From positions 1-45,587 of the IMG/VR virus record IMGVR_UViG_3300021363_000008: 45,587 nt of DNA; one strand, 5' to 3'. This document shows, piece after piece, positions 1 to 7,891 of this stretch (within the stretch, counting starts at the first letter, position 1; each line of letters begins with the position of its first letter). The stretch is from a virus. The position numbers and the translations under genes were made by a program. The notes below the pieces were generated by a model, which ran no database searches, was not told the origin of the DNA, and worked only from the letters and a program-made list of their open reading frames with translations.

Positions 1-176
1 ACCAGCACGTCGGCCGGCGCGCGCGGGTGCAGGCACAGCATGACCCGGATGTGGATGCCCACGTCGATCTCGGCCGGGAACTCGGGCGCCTTGGACACGG
101 TGTCGATCCAGTCCTCGATCAGCTCGCCGCCCTGCGCGCGCAGCTGGCGGAAGAGTTCGTCGCGGGTGATCTTCAT
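1..176 (-). CDS. hypothetical protein, C-terminus off the window
   Basis: The ATG is at 176-174 and overlaps the stop of the DUF1643 gene (ATGA), so this is the next cistron of the leftward operon. The 58 visible residues begin MKITRDELFRQLRAQGG and continue with a hydrophilic helix; no known domain is recognised. The reading frame runs off base 1. If base 1 is joined to base 45587 the frame stays open and ends at a TAA at 45532-45530, giving a protein of about 78 residues. Confidence 0.7.
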   Translation of the reverse strand, partial: MKITRDELFRQLRAQGGELIEDWIDTVSKAPEFPAEIDVGIHIRVMLCLHPRAPADVL

Positions 177-709
177 GGCGACGGTGCTCCAAACATCGGC
201 ACCGGCCGCAGGTCCGCCCGCAGGTAGAGCGGGTGCGTCGGGCTGCCGTCCTGATTGCGACAGAGCGCGTGGGGCCGTTTCCCGCCCGCGCACTCGATGA
301 TCGCGAGCACGTCGCTGGCGCGGCGGCCACCAAGCTTGCCCCAGCCGCATACCACGATCTCGGCCTGCGCGGCCCAGTGCGCAATGTGGTAGTCGTTGTC
401 GGGGCCGATCGCCAGCGGGTCGGGCGGCACCAGGTCCGGGTCGGTCTCGCGCCACGCCCGCACGTTGCAGACCCAGGCCCAGCCAAAGCCCCAGCGGCGG
501 CAGTAGTCGATCCATCGATCGATCGTCCGATCGGTCGTCTGGGCATCGGCGGTAGACGGGTTGGCGAAGACCCCAAGTGCGGGGCGATCGTTGTCGACGC
601 CGGTAGGCCAGGCGAGGAAGTAGCGGTACCGCTCGCAGGGCGAGAAGATCGCGCGCGGCCATCGGCAGGTGCCTTCTCCGGGCAGGCCGGGCAGCTGGGA
701 TTGCTTCAC
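173..709 (-). CDS. DUF1643 family protein
   Basis: 178 residues. The protein starts from GTG (709-707), which overlaps the upstream stop as GTGA. Typical DUF1643 features are visible: the N-terminal R-Y-F-L block, GVFANPSTADA with the conserved N-P-S-x-A-D, TIDRWIDYCRRWGFG, then the N-V-x-A-W-R-E-T-D-P block and a C-terminal H-P-L-Y-L motif. The length matches the family, which is common in phages and mobile elements and has no settled biochemical role. It sits among small early genes. No frameshift is seen. Confidence 0.88.
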   Translation of the reverse strand: MKQSQLPGLPGEGTCRWPRAIFSPCERYRYFLAWPTGVDNDRPALGVFANPSTADAQTTDRTIDRWIDYCRRWGFGWAWVCNVRAWRETDPDLVPPDPLAIGPDNDYHIAHWAAQAEIVVCGWGKLGGRRASDVLAIIECAGGKRPHALCRNQDGSPTHPLYLRADLRPVPMFGAPSP

Positions 710-903
710 GGCGCTGGCTCAAGCTGCTCTTCTGCGAGCAGGTCGGGCGCGTGCTTGCCGATCCATTTCACGATCCGACGCCTGACCTTCGCGGTCTCGG
801 CGTCAGTCAGAAAGCCGTGCACGTGGAGCATCATCATGCAGGCGCTCACGCGCTGGACTGCCGATTTGCGCGGCCAATTGACTACACGGTCACGCGGTTT
901 CAC
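706..903 (-). CDS. small hypothetical phage protein
   Basis: 65 residues from GTG 903-901. This start is chosen because it overlaps the preceding stop as GTGA and the gene's own stop overlaps the next start, as throughout this operon. The product is basic and helical, starting VKPRDRVVNWPRKSAV and containing a short M-M-M-L-H segment and an AKVRRRIVKWIGKHAP helix. It resembles small uncharacterised phage proteins. Nothing shows its function; a small nucleic-acid-binding protein is possible. Confidence 0.7.
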   Translation of the reverse strand: MKPRDRVVNWPRKSAVQRVSACMMMLHVHGFLTDAETAKVRRRIVKWIGKHAPDLLAEEQLEPAP

Positions 904-1583
904 GGCAGCCTCGCGAAAGCGATTCGCCACACCCACGGATTGAAGTCCCATCCCTTCGGCTCGTAGATCCCATTGATCTCCGTCCACAGTGCCCGATAGG
1001 CGTTGCGCGCGTTTCGGTAGCTCTTGCCGCCCGCGATGCCCCAGCCGTCGCCGACCGGGACGATTCCCTCGGCCCCCGCGTCCTCCTCGGTGATGTCCTG
1101 CAGGCGCTGGGGCGTCGGCTCCTCGGTCACCGTCAGCGTGATGCGCGAGGCCCGTCGGGGCATGAAGATCGACGGGCGTCTCTTCCCGGCGGCGCCAGCG
1201 CATCCAGTGTTCGCGGTCTGCGGATCGGCCCAGTACCAAGCCCAATGCCCGGTAAGCTGGCTGGCGCGAAGATGGTCCTCGTCGAGCCGCCGTGCCCACG
1301 TCTCTTTGACCCAGAGCCGGTCCCCCTTCTCCCACCGCGGATAATGCCGGTGGCACGGGTTCAGGTTGCCGCGCTCGTCACGCCCGGCGTCCGCATCCTG
1401 CGGGTGGTGGTGGGGGACGCACAGGCGACGGACGCCGGCCGGGTTGTCGGTGAACGCGCGGTCGAAGTAGTGGGGGTGCGACTTTGGGCCCTGCCAGGTC
1501 ACGAGACGGCGGGTTTGGGTCTTGGTGCCGGCGAGCAGGGCGCGGATCATCGGAGCGCTCATCAAAATAGGGTGCTCTTTCAT
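900..1583 (-). CDS. ASCH-like phage protein
   Basis: 227 residues. The N-terminus, PMIRALLAGTKTQTRRLV, is the hallmark of a widespread phage family (often labelled morphogenesis or ASCH-like) in which a small-molecule or RNA-binding beta barrel is suspected. Other matching blocks are GDRLWVKETWA, SRITLTVTEEPTPQRLQDIT with the following E-D-A-x-A-E-G, and a C-terminal W-x-x-I-N-G block. A role in nucleotide or RNA recognition is only inferred from the fold. It overlaps both neighbours by 4 bases. Confidence 0.8.
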   Translation of the reverse strand: MKEHPILMSAPMIRALLAGTKTQTRRLVTWQGPKSHPHYFDRAFTDNPAGVRRLCVPHHHPQDADAGRDERGNLNPCHRHYPRWEKGDRLWVKETWARRLDEDHLRASQLTGHWAWYWADPQTANTGCAGAAGKRRPSIFMPRRASRITLTVTEEPTPQRLQDITEEDAGAEGIVPVGDGWGIAGGKSYRNARNAYRALWTEINGIYEPKGWDFNPWVWRIAFARLP

Positions 1584-1876
1584 TCGCCACGCTCCGCACG
1601 AGCGGCGTCGGCGTCCTTGACCTTGTCGGCGTGCAGGGCCTCGGCGCGAATGTTCTCCGAGATGACGCAGCCCTTCGAACCGCGCTCCTCGTGCTCCTGC
1701 GCGATTTCGACGGCATCCCAGAGCGCGACGGCCCGGCCGTCGTTGTAGCCCTCGCGCAGCGCCGCCGCCCGGATCTCGCGGTCACGGGCGACGACGGCGT
1801 TCAGCCATTGCTGCTCGGCTCCCTCCTCGCCTTCGCCGTAGTAGACGTCGTGGACGAACTGGGCGGCGGTCTTCAT
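1580..1876 (-). CDS. hypothetical phage protein, acidic helical
   Basis: 98 residues from the ATG at 1876-1874, which overlaps the stop of the DUF5131 gene; the open frame extends further upstream but that part lies inside the DUF5131 gene. The sequence (MKTAAQFVHDVYYGEG, then long helices with EIRAAALREGYNDGRAVA) looks like a small phage protein of unknown role. The C-terminus is charged and probably helical. Confidence 0.75.
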   Translation of the reverse strand: MKTAAQFVHDVYYGEGEEGAEQQWLNAVVARDREIRAAALREGYNDGRAVALWDAVEIAQEHEERGSKGCVISENIRAEALHADKVKDADAARAERGE

Positions 1877-2865
1877 CGGGGGAACTCCCGGGGCCAGTCG
1901 TAGGGCGGCCAGTATTGGGGATCGCCGCCCTTCGGGTCGCCGTGGGCCTTGCCCTCTGGCGTGGCGATCTGCTTGGTGAACACCGCCACGCGGGCGATAA
2001 AGCACTGGTCGACGATCGCGCGCGCCCACGCGACATCCATCGGGCGCGCACCGGGCCCACTCTCACTCCCGACCACGACCCACGAGAGGCCGCGATCGCG
2101 CGCGGCCCAGTATTTCCAGTCGTCCCATTCCTCGGCATTGGCCAGCGGCTTGGTGGGGACGTCCTCGGGCGGATCGGACACCGCCGGCATGGCGAACCTG
2201 ATCGGCCCCAGTAGCGGCTCGGCGCTCACCCATCTGACCGCCGCCGGCGTCGCCAGCAGCAGCGGGATCCGCTCGTCGGCCGTTGGCTGGTCCTCGGCGC
2301 TGACGCCCAGCCAGACGTTCGGGAGCGGCCACAGAGCACCGTCCAATGTTTCGGTCCAGCTTCGGCCATGGATGGCCGGGCTCCCGATGATGCAGCTTGC
2401 TTCGCGGCACACGCTCCTCAGCGGATCCAACTCATCGGCCTTGACCCACGCGAACCAGTTCCGCATCCGCTCGGCGCGCTTCGTCAGGATCTGGAATTGG
2501 TGCTGAGGCGCTGCCGCCATCACGCCGAACACCGCCGCGATCTGCTCGTTGGTCAACGCCTCGTGGAAGAGATCTGACATCGAATTCACGAAGATCTTCT
2601 GTGGCTTCTTCCAGCCGAGAGGATCCGCCAAGCGGTCGGCCACGAGCTTGACCTCGCCCGTCCAGCGCGGGCCGCCCTTCGTCATGCGCGTGAGGCCGGC
2701 GTACAGGTCCTTGGTGTGCGGCATCGTCGCGAGGCGGTGGGCCATCCGCTCGGCGTAGCAGCCACCGCCCTTGACGGCGCCGTCGCCGCAGCCCGCCGAC
2801 ACACGCGAGCAACCGATCGTCGGGTTCCAGACCTTGTCGGTCCACTGTATTGACGAATCAGCCAT
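1873..2865 (-). CDS. DUF5131 (phage Gp37/Gp68) family protein
   Basis: 330 residues from the ATG at 2865-2863 (MADSSIQWTDKVWNPTIGC); the longer frame upstream overlaps the HNH gene and is rejected. Family marks are W-N-P-T-I-G-C-S-R-V-S, G-G-C-Y-A-E-R-M-A-H-R, KIFVNSMSDLFHEA, F-Q-I-L-T-K-R and WVVVGSESGPGARPM. The three cysteines and fold are reminiscent of radical-SAM proteins such as spore photoproduct lyase, but catalysis has not been settled. Here about eight residues separate the second and third cysteine, where many relatives have two. Its start shares one base with the HNH stop (TGATG). Confidence 0.9.
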   Translation of the reverse strand: MADSSIQWTDKVWNPTIGCSRVSAGCGDGAVKGGGCYAERMAHRLATMPHTKDLYAGLTRMTKGGPRWTGEVKLVADRLADPLGWKKPQKIFVNSMSDLFHEALTNEQIAAVFGVMAAAPQHQFQILTKRAERMRNWFAWVKADELDPLRSVCREASCIIGSPAIHGRSWTETLDGALWPLPNVWLGVSAEDQPTADERIPLLLATPAAVRWVSAEPLLGPIRFAMPAVSDPPEDVPTKPLANAEEWDDWKYWAARDRGLSWVVVGSESGPGARPMDVAWARAIVDQCFIARVAVFTKQIATPEGKAHGDPKGGDPQYWPPYDWPREFPR

Positions 2866-3299
2866 CAGCTTGGCTTTCGAAAAGAGGTGTTGTGCCCAGT
2901 TACGAACCGTCGCGGTCTGCCGCTGGCGTCGAACATTGTGAACTCGGTGCCGCACCCGCAGCCGCACAGCAACAATCGGTTCGGCTCGCCGGGGAATCGC
3001 AGGCGGTCAGCACTCTCTGGTTTGCGGTGGTGCATCCGGTGTTCCGCAGTGCTGGCCACCACCTCCAGGTTCTCCGGCGCGTTGTTCTGTTTGTTGTGGT
3101 CGACGTGGTGGACCATCTCGCCAGCCTGGAGGCGGCGACCCAGCTTGTGCTCGGCGACCAGCCGGTGCTCGTAGGCGTACCCACGGACGTCGGCCAAGTG
3201 GTGATCGAAGCCAACCTTGATCAGAACGTAGCCGTTCGACGCCACGGAACGCCCACCCTTCCAGAAGCCGTTCTTCTCGCGGGACTGGTCCTTATTCAT
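2865..3299 (-). CDS. HNH endonuclease
   Basis: 144 residues from ATG 3299-3297, overlapping the previous stop as ATGA. The HNH core is clear: E-M-V-H-H-V-D-H-N, then N-x-x-E-N-L-E-V-V and H-R-M-H-H. The N-terminal part (GGRSVASNGYVLIKVGF and YAYEHRLVAEHKLGRRL) matches the phage and free-standing homing HNH group. The tail carries a C-G-C-G-C-G knuckle that may bind zinc. It lies inside the early operon, so it could be a mobile nuclease or a recombination accessory. Confidence 0.9.
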   Translation of the reverse strand: MNKDQSREKNGFWKGGRSVASNGYVLIKVGFDHHLADVRGYAYEHRLVAEHKLGRRLQAGEMVHHVDHNKQNNAPENLEVVASTAEHRMHHRKPESADRLRFPGEPNRLLLCGCGCGTEFTMFDASGRPRRFVTGHNTSFRKPS

Positions 3300-3541
3300 C
3301 GGCCGGCCTCGATCTCGCGTGCTACCGCCTGGGCCGCCGCCTGGACCTGTTCCCCCAGGCTTTGGATGGTCGCCCACTTGCCGTGCGGGAACCATTCCGG
3401 GCGGTCCTCCAGCTCTTGCAGGACCAGGATCACCCACGCCATTCGCTCGGGCAGTTCGACGCCGTAGAAGTCGCCGATGCCGAGAGTCGAGAGGAAATCC
3501 GCTGTCGCACCGAGCATGGCCACGTGGTCAGTCTTACTCAT
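3296..3541 (-). CDS. small hypothetical protein
   Basis: 81 residues, ATG at 3541-3539, with 8 bases overlapping the previous stop. The protein is mildly acidic and mostly helical (MSKTDHVAMLGATADFLST; ERMAWVILVLQELEDRPEWF). No domain is recognised. It lies within the overlapped operon, which supports it being a real gene. Confidence 0.7.
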   Translation of the reverse strand: MSKTDHVAMLGATADFLSTLGIGDFYGVELPERMAWVILVLQELEDRPEWFPHGKWATIQSLGEQVQAAAQAVAREIEAGR

Positions 3542-3851
3542 GCGCCGCCTTCCACTCGACGAACTTCCTCGCCGATTCCTCGATGAATACGCGCGCCTCG
3601 TCGTCGGGCATGTAGCCAGCCTCGAACGGGATGTCCGGCTTGTAGGGGCAGCCGGTGCTGAACACCGGATCTTCCTCCGGCAGATCGAACATGGGACCCA
3701 AGCCGTCGCCGGTCAGCCCGACGCCGAGCGCCCAGACGTCGAACGTCCAGCCCTCGCCGCGCGCGCGGAAGTAGAACCGGTGCCCGTCGACCAGGCCGTC
3801 GCCCTGCACGGGGCACAGGCCGCCCAAGCACTGGATGTCGAGATCACCCAC
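3534..3851 (-). CDS. hypothetical phage protein
   Basis: 105 residues. The N-terminus QCLGGLCPVQGDGLVDGHRF is typical of a group of uncharacterised phage proteins with a C-x-G-G-L-C motif, followed by a Y-F-R-A-R-G beta segment and a C-terminal helix. The start used is GTG 3851-3849, about 30 bases after a GGAGGGAG sequence. That ribosome site sits closer to an ATG in another frame, so the true start is not certain. Confidence 0.7.
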   Translation of the reverse strand: MGDLDIQCLGGLCPVQGDGLVDGHRFYFRARGEGWTFDVWALGVGLTGDGLGPMFDLPEEDPVFSTGCPYKPDIPFEAGYMPDDEARVFIEESARKFVEWKAAHE

Positions 3852-3899
3852 GGCTCGGCTTCTTTCGGCATGGCGCTCCCTCCGCTGGCGCGAACGGCA

Positions 3900-4145
3900 T
3901 CAGTCGTCCCCCAGCCCGTAGCGGGCCCGGCCCTTGACCCACTCCTCGTCATGCGCGCTGTTGGCGGTCAGCAGATCGCGGAAGACCTGCCGCGCGCGGC
4001 GCAGTTCGGCGATCAGCCACGCGATGTTGCCGGCCGTGTCGTCGTACAGGCACGCCTCGATGCCGTCGATAAATTCGTCCTCAAAAGGCCGGCCAATGAC
4101 GCCCCCATGCACGGAGCGCCAGCCCTCACGCGAACGCGTCGTCAC
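3900..4145 (-). CDS. small hypothetical protein
   Basis: 81 residues from GTG 4145-4143, which overlaps the previous stop (GTGA); the ATG further upstream would lie inside the preceding gene. The product contains DEFIDGIEACLYDDTAG and a helical IAWLIAELRRARQVFRDLL stretch. No family is recognised. A 48-base gap separates it from the next gene. Confidence 0.65.
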   Translation of the reverse strand: MTTRSREGWRSVHGGVIGRPFEDEFIDGIEACLYDDTAGNIAWLIAELRRARQVFRDLLTANSAHDEEWVKGRARYGLGDD

Positions 4146-5017
4146 GCCGCCTTCTCCGCCTTGAACTTGTCCAGCGCGACCGCCACGAATTCCAAGCGGC
4201 CGACCGACCACCCGATCGCCCCGGCCGCTTCTTCGCTCTCCAGCGCCGGCGCGCGCCCCGCCAGCTCGCGGATCTCGGCCGCCCAGGCGTGCACCTTGTC
4301 GATGTCGGGGCGCATGAACTCCAGCCGAGCCGCCTCGAGCACCGCTGCCGCCTCGGCCTGCAGGGCCGCCAGGCGGTCGCGTTCAGCCTGGGCCTTGCCC
4401 TCCGCCTCGATGCGCACCAGCCGCTGGCGCTCGGCCTCGGCGCGCGCGGCCGCCCGCTGCTGGGCTTCCATAGCCTGGCGCTGCTCATCCAGCGCCCGGC
4501 GGTCGGCGTCGATGCGCGCCTGGGCGGCCCGCTGCTCGGCCTGCACCCGCTGCCGCTCGGTCTCGTGGGCGGCCCGCTCCTGCGCGATGCGCGCGGCCTC
4601 CTCGCGCAGCCTGGCGTTCTCAACCTCGCGCTCGGCCCGCAGCTTGGTCTCCAGCGCCACCAGCTCGGCCCGCTCGGCCTCGCGCTTGAGCCGTTCGCGC
4701 TCGTCGTCCACGGCGGCCTTCTTCGCCAGCAACGGGGCTTCGATATCGACGATCAGGGTCGTCAGCTGCTTGGCGACGCTGTCAACGCGGCGCCCGTGCT
4801 CGAGGGCAGCCGCCTTTAACTCCACCCGCCGCTTCTCGATCGACGTGCGGGTGGTGCGCAGGTGCGCGATGGCGGCCCGCACTTCTTCGTACCCCGCGGA
4901 CGAGTCGGCGTTGAGTGCCCGGTACCGGGCGCGGGCGCGGGCGATGTCGATCTCGGTGATCCCGTACTCGACTGGCAGCGGCTCGGCCAGCGCGGTGGTC
5001 ACTTGGGGTTCATCCAT
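4142..5017 (-). CDS. coiled-coil phage protein, recombination-associated
   Basis: 291 residues. Residues about 30-80 resemble DUF1351-like phage proteins (YEEVRAAIAHLRTTRTSIEK). A long Glu/Arg/Ala-rich coiled coil follows, from about 85 to 225, with runs such as ERERLKREAERAELVALE. A short C-terminal domain ends FVAVALDKFKAEKAA. Proteins of this type often sit beside phage exonuclease and annealing genes, as here, but their exact job is unknown. It overlaps the upstream annealing-protein gene by 19 bases. Confidence 0.72.
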   Translation of the reverse strand: MDEPQVTTALAEPLPVEYGITEIDIARARARYRALNADSSAGYEEVRAAIAHLRTTRTSIEKRRVELKAAALEHGRRVDSVAKQLTTLIVDIEAPLLAKKAAVDDERERLKREAERAELVALETKLRAEREVENARLREEAARIAQERAAHETERQRVQAEQRAAQARIDADRRALDEQRQAMEAQQRAAARAEAERQRLVRIEAEGKAQAERDRLAALQAEAAAVLEAARLEFMRPDIDKVHAWAAEIRELAGRAPALESEEAAGAIGWSVGRLEFVAVALDKFKAEKAA

Positions 5018-6168
5018 GACGGCAGCTCGTCATCGGTGGGCGCGGCGGCGGCGCGGTTGACCGCGTCGTCGTCATCGGCGCCGACCTCGCGCGCGGGCGC
5101 CGGGGCTGGGACCCGCGCCAGGGGATCAGTTGCGGCCGGCTTGGTGGGGATCGTCTGCTGGCCGGGCCTGGCCTCGCGCTTCGCCTTCGCGCTGGCGGCC
5201 AGGTCGGACAGCGGCGCCTTGCCCTTGGGTGCTGCTGCTGCCGCGGGCGCCCCGGCCGCGGGAGTCTTGGCCTCTCTCTCCTTGTCGATGTCCCGCTTCT
5301 GGGCCATCACGTCCGCCCATGTGGTCTCGCCGTCTTTGAGCCCCGAATAGATCAGGCGCAGGCGCTGCAGCTCGGCCGGGTTGAGGGTGCCGAGATCGTG
5401 GCCGATGAAGTCGGCCAGCTGCTTGGGGTCGACGCCCATGTCGTAAAAGCCGTCGATGACCCGGCGCTTGGCGGCGTCGGGGTGTTCGGCGTCCTCCTTG
5501 TGGCGCGTCTCGCGGATCTGCGCGAAGGCGTCCTCCTTGATATCGCTCGGGAGCAGGCGCATCAGCAGCTCGCGCATCGCCTTGCTGCACAGGGCCGCTT
5601 CCTTGGTGGCCGTCTCGTCGTCGGTCGCCCCCACCAGGAAGACCGGATCCCCGTAGCTGTTCTGGCGCTGGCCGAGGATCTGCGTGCCGGGCTTGGGGTG
5701 CTTGCGCTCGACGGTTTTCTCGACGTTGACGTCCTTGTAGAACGTCAGGTTCGATTCGAGATCGGTGGCCGTCACGCGGACGATGCGCTTCTTGCTGTCA
5801 TCGTAGATCGCCGCCACCTCGGCGAGGATGTTGGTCATCGCGCGCGCCGCTTCCTCGGCGAAGCGGATGGACGGGCCCTGGATGGTGTCGCCGCCCATCG
5901 GCTTGGCGTAGATGGCATCCTGCGCGAACAGCGGGCGCTTGCACGCCTTGATCAGCGCGACCCGAACCACCTCCCAGTCGCGCGGCCGCTGCAGCGCGAT
6001 CACGTACCGGGCCTGCACGGCCGCCGTCGCCTGCGCCGCCAGCGCGGTGGAGGAGGTCTCCGCCTTGCGCTCCAGCGACGTGGACCCGAAGTCGGCGCGC
6101 GACACCTCGCCGGCCTGGGGGACCGCCACCTTGTTGTTGCCGTTCCCGTTGCCCGTCACTTCAGCCAT
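4999..6168 (-). CDS. putative single-strand annealing-type recombination protein
   Basis: 389 residues. The core (about 50-260) has A-R-Y-V-I-A-L-Q-R-P-R-D-W, then IQGPSIRFAEEAARAMTN and VRVTATDLESNLTFYKDV. This is a family often found directly next to a YqaJ exonuclease and presumed to be a RecT- or Erf-like annealing protein. A Pro/Ala-rich linker follows, then an acidic tail ending D-D-E-L-P-S-W-M, like the tails that bind SSB-type partners. The function is inferred from neighbourhood and layout, not from a motif I can prove. It overlaps the exonuclease gene by 13 bases. Confidence 0.6.
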   Translation of the reverse strand: MAEVTGNGNGNNKVAVPQAGEVSRADFGSTSLERKAETSSTALAAQATAAVQARYVIALQRPRDWEVVRVALIKACKRPLFAQDAIYAKPMGGDTIQGPSIRFAEEAARAMTNILAEVAAIYDDSKKRIVRVTATDLESNLTFYKDVNVEKTVERKHPKPGTQILGQRQNSYGDPVFLVGATDDETATKEAALCSKAMRELLMRLLPSDIKEDAFAQIRETRHKEDAEHPDAAKRRVIDGFYDMGVDPKQLADFIGHDLGTLNPAELQRLRLIYSGLKDGETTWADVMAQKRDIDKEREAKTPAAGAPAAAAAPKGKAPLSDLAASAKAKREARPGQQTIPTKPAATDPLARVPAPAPAREVGADDDDAVNRAAAAPTDDELPSWMNPK

Positions 6169-7109
6169 GTTCGTTTCTCCTTATCCTTGTCGAGTCGCAG
6201 AGTCCTGTAGGTCACCGGCTCCACAGTGAAACCCGCGCGCTCCGTGGTCTTGAGCGAGAGGTGTCGCCCGTCGGTCAGTCGCGCGTACGTGGCGTCACCG
6301 ATAAGAGCCCGCAGCTTGGCGTCGGCGGCGTCCTTTTGTTTCTTGGCGGCCGATTCGGCCTTTCGCGCCGCCTCGATCTCCGCCCACCACTCCATTGCCT
6401 CGGGCGGCAGCTCGATCAGGGTGCCGTTGTCGGCCGGGTGCAGGCGCTTGAGGGTGTCCAAAGACCGGTGATCGATCTCGTCGGCCGGAGGCTGCTCGTC
6501 GCGCTCCACCATCTGCCAGAACAGGCGCACCTGCTCGAAGAGCTCGGCGATGAAGGCATCGTTTCGCTCGACGTCGAAATACCGAAACTTGTTGCCGCCG
6601 ATCAGGACCGCGACGCTGGCCCAGTCGAGCCCGAGCACTGCCATCTCGTGCTGCACCTGGCACTGCACGAAGTCGGGCGGGCCTTCGTTCCAGTCGTGCG
6701 CCTTGTAGGCGCTGGCGTTCTTGATCTGCAGCGCCCCGCGCGTGGTGCGGTTTGGCGAGCGCAGCACCAGCCTGTCGGGGGTCGCGAACAGGATCGGGAT
6801 CGTCGGGTGGGTGGCGATGCAGAACGGGCCGCCCTGCCAGATCTCGGAGCCGGTGACGGTCGCGTACCGGTCGGCGATCAGCGGTTCGAGGATATTTCCC
6901 CAGTCGAGCCACTCGGCGCCGGCCGCGTCGTCCTCGCGCTGCAGCTTGCCGGCCTTCTCGGCCCACAGTGACAGCTTGGTGTGCCACGGGCTGACGCCGA
7001 AGAGCGCGGCCGATTCGCTGGCCCCGACGCCGTGCATGCGGGCCGCGAGCCACTTGGGCCGGGTCCCGTAGTCGACGAGGTGCAGATCGTCGTCGGCCTG
7101 GGCGCTCAT
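6156..7109 (-). CDS. YqaJ-family viral exonuclease
   Basis: 317 residues from ATG 7109-7107 (MSAQADDDLHLVDYGTR); the frame upstream overlaps the next gene. YqaJ marks are R-M-H-G-V-G-A-S-E-S-A-A-L-F-G-V-S-P-W, GNILEPLIADRY, F-A-T-P-D-R-L and A-L-Q-I-K-N. The D-(E)xK metal site is therefore D in TPDRL plus QIK, where most relatives have EIK. The product should be a processive 5'-3' dsDNA exonuclease feeding the adjacent annealing-type protein in phage recombination. A C-terminal helical region carries an A/K/E-rich coiled coil (KAESAAKKQKDAADAKLRAL). Confidence 0.9.
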   Translation of the reverse strand: MSAQADDDLHLVDYGTRPKWLAARMHGVGASESAALFGVSPWHTKLSLWAEKAGKLQREDDAAGAEWLDWGNILEPLIADRYATVTGSEIWQGGPFCIATHPTIPILFATPDRLVLRSPNRTTRGALQIKNASAYKAHDWNEGPPDFVQCQVQHEMAVLGLDWASVAVLIGGNKFRYFDVERNDAFIAELFEQVRLFWQMVERDEQPPADEIDHRSLDTLKRLHPADNGTLIELPPEAMEWWAEIEAARKAESAAKKQKDAADAKLRALIGDATYARLTDGRHLSLKTTERAGFTVEPVTYRTLRLDKDKEKRTWLK

Positions 7110-7336
7110 CAGAAGCACCTGTCGCAAGTGCAGTATTCGCGCGTGCCGCCACTGGCGAGCGAGCCGCTCTCGCAGTACCGCGAGCCCTCGCGCGTGACGG
7201 GATCGAGGTCGACGGCGCCGAACGCCGGCTTGCAACCCGGCGAGCAGTACCAGGCGCCATGGCCGCCGTAGATTGGCGGCATGTGCTTGATCGGCTGGCG
7301 GCAGCCGTGGCACTTGGTGCCGTCGGGGGCGGTCAT
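7109..7336 (-). CDS. small zinc-binding protein
   Basis: 75 residues from ATG 7336-7334. It has three Cys pairs or knuckles: K-C-H-G-C near the start, WYCSPGCKP in the middle and Y-C-T-C-D-R-C-F at the end. It probably folds around zinc. It lies directly upstream of the YqaJ gene in the operon with a 1-base overlap. No function is known. Confidence 0.7.
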   Translation of the reverse strand: MTAPDGTKCHGCRQPIKHMPPIYGGHGAWYCSPGCKPAFGAVDLDPVTREGSRYCESGSLASGGTREYCTCDRCF

Positions 7337-7596
7337 GGGCGCACCTTGCCGGCCGGCATGTTGGCGGTACTGATCTGGTGGGACAGGCGCCGCAGGCCTG
7401 CGGGTGACCACGGCTGCCGAGGAACCGCTGTCGAACCGTCGATTCGCAGGCACGAGCCGCACGTCACCTTGACCGGATCGCTGGTCAGGTGTGCGTCGTC
7501 GCAGATCGCGCCATTGATGTTGTTGCACTTGGCGAGCTTGCGAAGGTCCGGGCGTTGCTTGTCGTCCCAGTAGCGACGATGAACCTTGGTGCTCAC
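7333..7596 (-). CDS. small cysteine-containing hypothetical protein
   Basis: 87 residues from GTG 7596-7594, overlapping the previous stop (GTGA). The core CNNINGAICDDAHLTSDP followed by V-K-V-T-C-G-S-C-L matches small phage proteins with paired cysteines, probably zinc-binding. The C-terminus is basic and Pro-rich. Confidence 0.65.
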   Translation of the reverse strand: MSTKVHRRYWDDKQRPDLRKLAKCNNINGAICDDAHLTSDPVKVTCGSCLRIDGSTAVPRQPWSPAGLRRLSHQISTANMPAGKVRP

Positions 7597-7805
7597 GACG
7601 CCACCACCTTCGCGCGGCCCGTCCCGCCGCACGCGTCACAACGCTCAGTGGCGCCGCCGGGGCTGACGTTGAGCGGATTGAGAAGGAACTCGCCCGCCCC
7701 CGCGCAGTCCGGGCAACACCGACAGTTGTACTCGTCGCAAGTCTCGCAGGGCTTGACGCATTCGGAGCAGCCGGTCTCGCAGCAAGCGGTCATGATCGTG
7801 GCCAT
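7593..7805 (-). CDS. DnaJ-type zinc-finger-like small protein
   Basis: 70 residues. ATG 7805-7803 is preceded by a good GGAAGGA site 5 bases upstream, which settles the start. Thirteen cysteines lie in C-C-E-T-G-C-S-E-C, C-x-x-C, C-R-C-C-P-D-C-A-G-A-G and C-D-A-C-G-G-T-G-R; the last two resemble the CxxCxGxG repeats of DnaJ. It is likely a zinc protein for RNA or protein binding; the role is unknown. Confidence 0.72.
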   Translation of the reverse strand: MATIMTACCETGCSECVKPCETCDEYNCRCCPDCAGAGEFLLNPLNVSPGGATERCDACGGTGRAKVVAS

Positions 7806-7891
7806 CGTGGTCCTTCCGTTCTCTCGTAACAAGCGCCGCGCACTGTGGCGATTGTGATCAATTGTGAATGGTTTGAATCAGCGCCCGACTG

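Noticed and set aside
3477-5060. 527-codon plus-strand open frame
   Set aside because: Antisense to four well-supported minus-strand genes; Ser/Arg/Ala low-complexity translation, no ribosome site or family.
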